A stretch of 64,000 nt of DNA from Catonia carolina. Lineage: Eukaryota > Arthropoda > Insecta > Hemiptera > Achilidae. The number at the start of each line of letters is the position of its first letter. The stretch's first letter is position 1. The notes under the pieces are model-generated. The model was given only the letters and a program-made list of their open reading frames with translations, did not search any database and had not been told where the DNA came from. The DNA is taken from contig JAQMRL010000002.1 of the NCBI GenBank assembly GCA_035578175.1, positions 99,550,748-99,614,747 on the forward strand, read 5' to 3'. The translations under genes and the position numbers were made by a program. Shown one piece after another: positions 57,850 through 64,000 of the stretch.

Positions 57850-58222
57850 TAAAAGAAATAGAGTAAAATTAATGCGACCGAGATGGAGTTCTAGAAGCGA
57901 AGCTGTGGGCTGATAAAAATTGAACGAGTTACCAATAGGGTAATACGAAAGAAAATGGGGTTGCGGAGCGCTATTCTGAGTTAAATTAAGGAGGAAAGGA
58001 TGACATGATATGGCCATGTGAAAAGGGTGGACGAAGGCAGTTGGTTAGCATAGGTAATGGATTGGAGTCTAGTGGAAAGGTCCAAGAGAGGCAAACCCCA
58101 AAGGTTCGTAATAGATAAAGTGGACGAGTCCATATAGAGAACAGGACTTCGGGAGGAGGATTGGCTAGACCGGGATAAATGGAAGCAGTGGTTGAGTGAG
58201 GAGAGGCGGCGAATCATAGGAA
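57850..58222 (+). pseudogene. Non-LTR RT C-terminal relic, family N (copy 2)
   Basis: Broken plus-strand frames give RVTNRVIRKKMGLRSAIL, EERMTWYGHVKRVDEGSW, VMDWSLVERSKRGKPQRFVI and LREEDWLDRDKWKQWLSEER. The YGHVKRxDE, VERxxRGxPxR and WxDRxKW motifs are characteristic of the C-terminal region of insect non-LTR RTs. It aligns with 38201-38556, which is more decayed. Confidence 0.78.
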
Positions 58223-59747
58223 ACTATTACAAATATATAATATTTACATATCTTCTGTAAATAAAAGCCTACTAATGCTCATATGGATGTATGGATTATA
58301 TCCATAACATGACTTGTTGATAACGTAAAAGCAATTTTTTACAAAAATTAATCCTTTCAATTTAAATGTCTTTGTTTTACGAATGCCCTTACTGTTGTTT
58401 AAAATGTAAAATAGTAACATTTAATGTCGCTATTTTAAAAATACAATAAAAGTGACATTTAATGTCACTTTAAATAATGACCTGAAATTTTTGTATCATA
58501 AACAAATATTTATGCGACAAATTCCATAAAAAATTAGGCCTACGTAATCAAAATTAGTTAAAATTAAAAATGTATATTCAGAAAAATTATTACAGTGAAT
58601 ATTAATAAGATGGAGTAGAACGTAATCTTTAAGAAAAATATTTTTTTAAATATAATTTTATAATAACTTCAATTTATACCACACAAAGATGCCTGAAATG
58701 CCGATGGAGTAGAGAAATGATACATTAACGTAACTGTAACATTTATTACGTATACAAAAATATAATTTTAAAATAAACACAATTATCGTTATCTGGAGAG
58801 CTATCACTGGGTGGTGTCCTCCTCAAAACCATTTACGCGTTGTTTTTTTTTTAAATTCCGTTGTAAACATTTTTGCTAGTTGTTTTTGTACAGTTGCAAA
58901 ATAAATGAAATAAAAAAAATATATATCGTTCATATTCAACCATTTTTATGCATAGTTTTTCACAAATGTTTGGTTTTTAAACATTGATTATATTTTCCTT
59001 CCTTTTTGCGAAAAGCAAACCTGTATCAATCATATTACTAAAATAAATTTAATTTATTGAAGTCATTTTATTTATTTTTTGTTCATTGTTCATTAAAAAG
59101 TTTTGGGTTAGTGAACTCAAGAATTTAAATAAAATAAAATGTGATAGTAAACATTCAGTACAGATGAACGAATTCGGTTAAACAGAAGTCGGTTAAAAAG
59201 GAGGGTTCGTATTTTAATACTATTGTATGTAACAAAGTAGTAATCAGTGAGCTTTGTTTGAACTAGTCCTTTCATAGAAACATTAGATCTCCATTAGATG
59301 GTTTCTGAATTATATATCCGAGTTTAATAGAACTTATCAATCAAACGATTACCAAACGTATTAGATCGTAAATGGTTCAATAGAACCCATAATCTGGTAT
59401 AAACACACATTTACATCCCCTGAGAAAATTTTCATTGGCTCGATCAATACCTGCTGGAACTCTTAATTGAAGAACCTATAATCCATTCCTGGAATAATTT
59501 CATTGTTCCAAACGCGTATGACGTTCCTTGGGTCAGTAATGTTACTTTAAGTACTGTGACGTTTATTCCGGGTCCTTTTCAGGATCTAATTTTTTCTAAA
59601 TAAAACTTCCTTCATTATTACAGATATAAAAAATAAAAAAGATAAAATTATAGTTACTTCTTAATTTATTATCAGTCTATATTTATTACAAAATGTTTTA
59701 AAATATGGGATTTAACTGACAAGATATAAATAACTATTTACAATAAT
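58223..59747. other. AT-rich intergenic DNA
   Basis: A local repeat of ACATTTAATGTC occurs twice (58418-58429, 58454-58465). The block 59240-59600 is less AT-rich but shows no frame. Confidence 0.4.
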
Positions 59748-60032
59748 ATTATTGACTGTTGTTGTTGTTTAGGTCATCAGCCGAAAGGCTGGTTTGAACC
59801 TGTACAGGTTTTACTAAGTAAAAACGAGGAGTGAGGTGGTTTACAATTGCCTTCCTCACTGAGTGGAAAAGTACGCTTATCAGCATGGCGGGCCCTCTGA
59901 AAAGCACATTTTCCACTCTGCAAATGACACCTTCACTTCATTCACCACAGGGTCTGGCTGCATAATGAAATTCATTACTTTCAGAAGAGATATCTCTGAT
60001 TAGTATCTTTTACACCTTTTTAATTATTGACT
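59748..60032 (-). mobile_element. (AAC)-end retroposon family, copy 4, with 10-bp TSD
   Basis: The body is 59758-60022, flanked by ATTATTGACT at 59748-59757 and 60023-60032. On the plus strand it starts GTTGTTGTTTAGGTCATCAG; on the minus strand it ends with an AAC tail. It includes the CCGAAAGGCTGGTTTGAACC and CTCACTGAGTGGAAAAGTAC blocks and stops earlier at the other end than the longest copy, as expected of variable 5' truncation. Confidence 0.85.
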
Positions 60033-62459
60033 AAGTGTTATTTACAAATCAAAACTATTGCACATTAATTTCCCGCTACGCAAAAACTGCTTCATTACGC
60101 GACGTGTTACAAACTAGTTTTAACAAATTTCTTCATTTAAGACTTACTTTACAAAGGCTCTACCAACTCTGACTCTCTAAGCAAAGAATAGCCGTTTTTA
60201 TAAAAATCACTGCAGAACTTTTGCGAAAATTAAAATAAAAACAAGATTTTAGACAAATAAAGAACAATTGAAGGAACATAATAGAATAATAGAACCTAAA
60301 AGAAATACTAAGACCTTTCCACAATATAATGCCGTACGATTAATACAATAGAAGGGCATTCAAACGCCATAAACCGCTTACACATTTGTCAGGACGTCCT
60401 ATGTCACAGTGCATACATCAATAAATAAAAACACCAAGGAAGGTTGAAATATGAAGAACTATCATAAAAACTAGGTTATCATGGTTATCATAATGTCGAA
60501 AAGAATGTTTGAAACAACGAAAAAACGAAAACACTCTAAAACATCAAAGTGTAGCGTTGGTTAAGATTGGACTAAATAGAAAATTAATTGGACGAAAAAC
60601 GCACAATTTCGGATTTCAAAAAAATCAATTGTGAACAAGAATAGATCAAACAAACAAAAATTTCGAATTTGGTTGGTTTAGAGCAGTAAATATTTAAAAA
60701 ATAACAAAATTTATAAACAAATATTTCGGAAAGAATTGCATACCTACGTTGTAAAATTTTGAATTCGAAATTTTCCTAAAAACATACATAAGTAAATCTT
60801 AAATATTAATTTGACACGAGGAACGCAAAAAATGAGCTAGAGAAAAAATAGTGGAAAATAAGAAAACAAATAATTGAGAAAAATATTTAATCGTTTTCTT
60901 TCGCCGTCCCTTGGTCTCTCCCTCGTTTACGAAGCCTATTACACTCCCAAGATGACAATGATGACAACTCTCAAAAGATGACAATCTATCAGTAAAAAAT
61001 TCATCAAAATCATATATTAATTTTTTGGGATTACGTTACATAAAAATGTTTTCTCTAAACACACATTTTTACTTTAAAATTTATGAATGAAATTTAATGT
61101 ATCAGAATATACTGTATTACAAAAGCGTACAGTTTCTCTGAACGCATATTTTTACAAAAATTGGTTATCGTCTTTGCATATTTTAAGTTCTGTGCCATAA
61201 AATAATAAAAGTTTTTGTAGCTTAGCAAAAATTACTTTAAGAGGAAAATTCTTTGTTAGAGGATTGGTAACTCTTAACTTCAACCTTCACTGGTTTTTCA
61301 TTTTAGTTATATTAGGTACTATATTTTATATGAGCTATATTTAGATAATTTTATCTCCCTTGAGTTCACTCATGAATAAACTACCATCTGACTGAAAACG
61401 GAACTGAATTTTATTTTTGAATCTGATTTAAATAATTTCACATAAGTACTTTATTATGATAAAAATCTATTTAATGCATTTTGCAAAGAAAAACTTTTAT
61501 TAAACTTATTATAACTTTTTCATTCCAGAAAGAATTAAAGAAATGATGCCACATACAATTAGTTTACAAAATATTTAGTATTTAAAAAATCACTTAACTA
61601 ATATTGTATCTACAGATAAATATGACCAACCAGCTTTTATTTTTTAATCGGATATATATTTGGGTACTAAAGTGTTCCACTACTAGTGTGATTCCCAACT
61701 AGGGTATGGAAATTTTCAACACAATTGATTCACCCGATAGTAATTTTTTTTAACCAGATCCTGTTGCTTTTAAGATTTTTTTAAATAATCCACCATCAGA
61801 TGACTAACAGTTCTTATGGTCTTTAAAAACGAGAGATCGAAATGACGCTCATTTAAAATTTACTCGTACAACTTGTATATGAGTAAAATTCACTCATTGA
61901 CTCCATAAATGTATAACAAATGCAATCAAATACAAAAATAACATAACATTTTTAATCTCGAAATATCCAAAACTAACTTAATGAAAAATTTAAATCTGAC
62001 ATTTACGTTCCATTCGAGTAGTAGGAGCTCACTATGACTAAAATTATTCACTCGCTAAATGGAAAGTAACTAAAATATTGGTTTTTCTAAAATTACAGCT
62101 TAAATACGTAATTATGTATTTTATACATACCCACTGAAAACCGTTGTTTAGATTATTATTGACTTATAAACAGCGTTGTTAATGGTGAGGATGCAAACAC
62201 AAAAAGTTTCAGGGTCATACCCAAAACCTGACTCCGATCCTTCTGAAAGGATGCCAGCCCCAACTGGGTCAAATCAAAGAAAATTTTAAATGTTACAAAT
62301 TTTGTATTGTATGCTTTCAGATCCGATGCTTAGTTTAACGACAATTTACTAATTTAGATGCTTTGCGTTAAAATTAGTTTTTGTAAATCTACAGTCTTAA
62401 ACGCCGACGTGATGTAAAGACGATCTTCATGCTTCATGGCAAACTTCACTTTTTCAGCT
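60033..62459. other. AT-rich intergenic DNA
   Basis: Nothing is recognised. A block at 62175-62290 containing GGATGCCAGCCCCAACTGGG may belong to the GC-rich block that follows. Confidence 0.4.
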
Positions 62460-62920
62460 AATGAAATTACTTGCAAATCAACGTAATGTCACGGTTACGG
62501 GCATAACCTAGACCGGTGGCTACGTTCAAACTGTACAGAGAGTATCCTTAAGAAGGTAACTCTATACACGATCTTTTAGGGTGAACGGATACGACTGTCC
62601 TTATTGTGTTTGTGCGGTAGAAGGTCATGCGGTACCCTCTCGAGTTGTGCTCTATCAGCACAGGCCCTAAGGTCCTAAGACCTAGGTGGTTACTCACCCA
62701 GAATGACTGGGTTTATCCGGTAATCCGCTGACATGAATGCTAAGGGTGTAGTTGCCCAGCGGGTCTCAAGCTCCACCCACGCGTTTGGGTTTCCCCTCCT
62801 AGTGGCAGGATTGACCTAAGTAGTAATTGCATACTCGATGCAATATGGGATTAGGTTCCTGTTACCCACCGACTCGGGCATCGAGGGGGCGGTAGGACCA
62901 ACTTCAATGTTGCAGCCATA
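62460..62920. other. Locally GC-rich block, unassigned
   Basis: This is the longest stretch with near-balanced base composition in the window, with words such as CCTAGACCGGTGGCTACG, AAGGTCCTAAGACCTAGGTG, GTTGCCCAGCGGGTCTCAAG and CGAGGGGGCGGTAGGACC. Several small hairpins are visible (for example ACCCAGAATGACTGGGT). No long ORF. It could be the untranslated region of a retrotransposon, an RNA gene or a recently transferred piece. I cannot assign it. Confidence 0.45.
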
Positions 62921-63915
62921 ATAACATAGAAAGTTTCCAATGTCCCTGAGGATCTTGTTCTGAAACCATTAGATGAAATATAGATTGATTGCTTGATCAG
63001 TATACCGTATGTTCATACTAATTCCTTGAAGAGACGCAATTTTTTTGAAAATTGACAGTTACCAGGTAAGAAGATCAGCCGATACAATGTCACTTAACTT
63101 ATAACATACACAAAACAGAAAGGACCAATCTTTGATAAACAGATTCTAAGCTTTTAACAGGACTTCAATGCAAAAGTGATTTCCTGTCCGTTGCTCATGT
63201 GGTTTCTGACCTCAGCGTAATAAAAAAGTATTTTGTAATTAATATTTTTCAGATATAGGTAGTTGTGTGCAAGTATAATTTTTGTGAAGATACGGCGATA
63301 AAATTTGGTAGTAATTTTGAGGTAAATTTAGTGGAGTGTATCGAGGCTTTATATTTTCACATTTAGCTGTGTAGTATTTTGCTTTGAGTTTTACAAAATA
63401 TTGTTCATCCTTGTTTGACATATAAATGTTAAAATTTAGTCGCAATATTACAAAATCTTTTCAATATAATTTATTAATTTTCATAAAATATTTTGGTTCT
63501 CGTGATGTTTGAAATGAATCATTTTCAAATTAATTTGAAAGGTTTCATTTGGAACGCTTAGAATTATTTTCAAAGAAGAATTTCATATCGTATTAGGAAC
63601 GGAACAGAGTCATTACGCATGTGGAACATAATTATATGCTAAAACAAAATTGTGTTTAAAAAGGGTTTCGAGTATTAACATGACTTAATTTGTACTGCGT
63701 CATTTATTAGTAATCTCAAAATTTCTCAATGAATTTATTAAAAATATTTGTACAAATTAAAAGTTTCCAAGTTTATCGATATATTTTACAAAATAATAAT
63801 AAAAGACTAAATAATAAAAAAATTATAAATTGCAGTTTATTATTGTGTAATTCTGCCACATTTTCTTAATTATTGTGAAATTTTAAATAAAATGTTTACG
63901 TGAAAATAAAATTTA
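62921..63915. other. AT-rich intergenic DNA
   Basis: Nothing is recognised. The minus-strand frame 63239-63445 has no known motif. Confidence 0.4.
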
Positions 63916-63942
63916 TAATAATAATAATAATAATAATAATGA
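63916..63942. repeat. (TAA)n microsatellite
   Basis: About nine TAA units. Similar tracts flank the RT fragments at the window start, but no RT motif adjoins this one. Confidence 0.9.
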
Positions 63943-64000
63943 TACATTAAAACCTATCTGATTATACGGACCCTACTCTTCAGTGCAACTACGAAATGTA

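Overview
This 64 kb window looks like AT-rich, gene-poor nuclear DNA from an animal, most likely an insect. The evidence is composition (roughly two-thirds A+T), the absence of any long open reading frame, and a dense mix of decayed transposons typical of arthropods: RTE/BovB-like, Jockey-like and CR1-like non-LTR retrotransposons, two different mariners, a hAT-type element, small TIR elements and several tRNA-headed SINE families. A hemipteran source is possible from the look of the SINEs, but that is a weak guess. I find no host gene, rRNA gene, functional tRNA gene or CRISPR array that I can support. Every recognisable coding stretch is a fragment of a mobile element.

Layout. 1-1.2 kb: head-to-tail 5'-truncated reverse-transcriptase (RT) fragments separated by (AAT)n. 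1.7-5.3 kb: a repeat family with an (AAC)n end and clean target-site duplications (TSDs), one copy of which sits inside one arm of a large inverted repeat (arms 2585-3139 and 4500-5281). 5.3-10 kb: mostly bare AT-rich DNA, with one unassigned ORF (6967-7272) and a SINE. 10-15 kb: two Jockey-like fragments, a 54-bp near-perfect hairpin and degraded RT pieces. 16.8-26.6 kb: two ~940-bp copies of one interspersed repeat, an RTE fragment, SINEs and RT remnants. 27-31 kb: more RT fragments, then a 189-bp tandem array of about seven units that look identical, built from a SINE lacking its B box plus flanking DNA. 31-40 kb: an internally deleted Jockey copy, an RTE fragment, two short TIR elements, SINEs and a poly(A)-tailed retroposon. 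41-46 kb: a mariner rearranged into an inverted structure, a second mariner interrupted by a 470-bp hAT-type element with an 8-bp TSD, a polypurine tract and a 152-bp RTE end with an 11-bp TSD. 47-58 kb: RT fragments, SINEs and a ~1.19 kb fold-back element. 58-64 kb: mostly featureless, apart from one more (AAC)n-end repeat and an unexplained, locally GC-rich block near 62.5-62.9 kb.

How it fits together: nothing resembles an operon or pathway. The useful information is insertion history, meaning which element lies inside which, which copies still have intact TSDs, and which pieces were rearranged after insertion. The most unusual structures are the homogeneous SINE-derived 189-bp array, the ~1.19 kb fold-back, the inverted-duplication mariner and the nested mariner/hAT pair.
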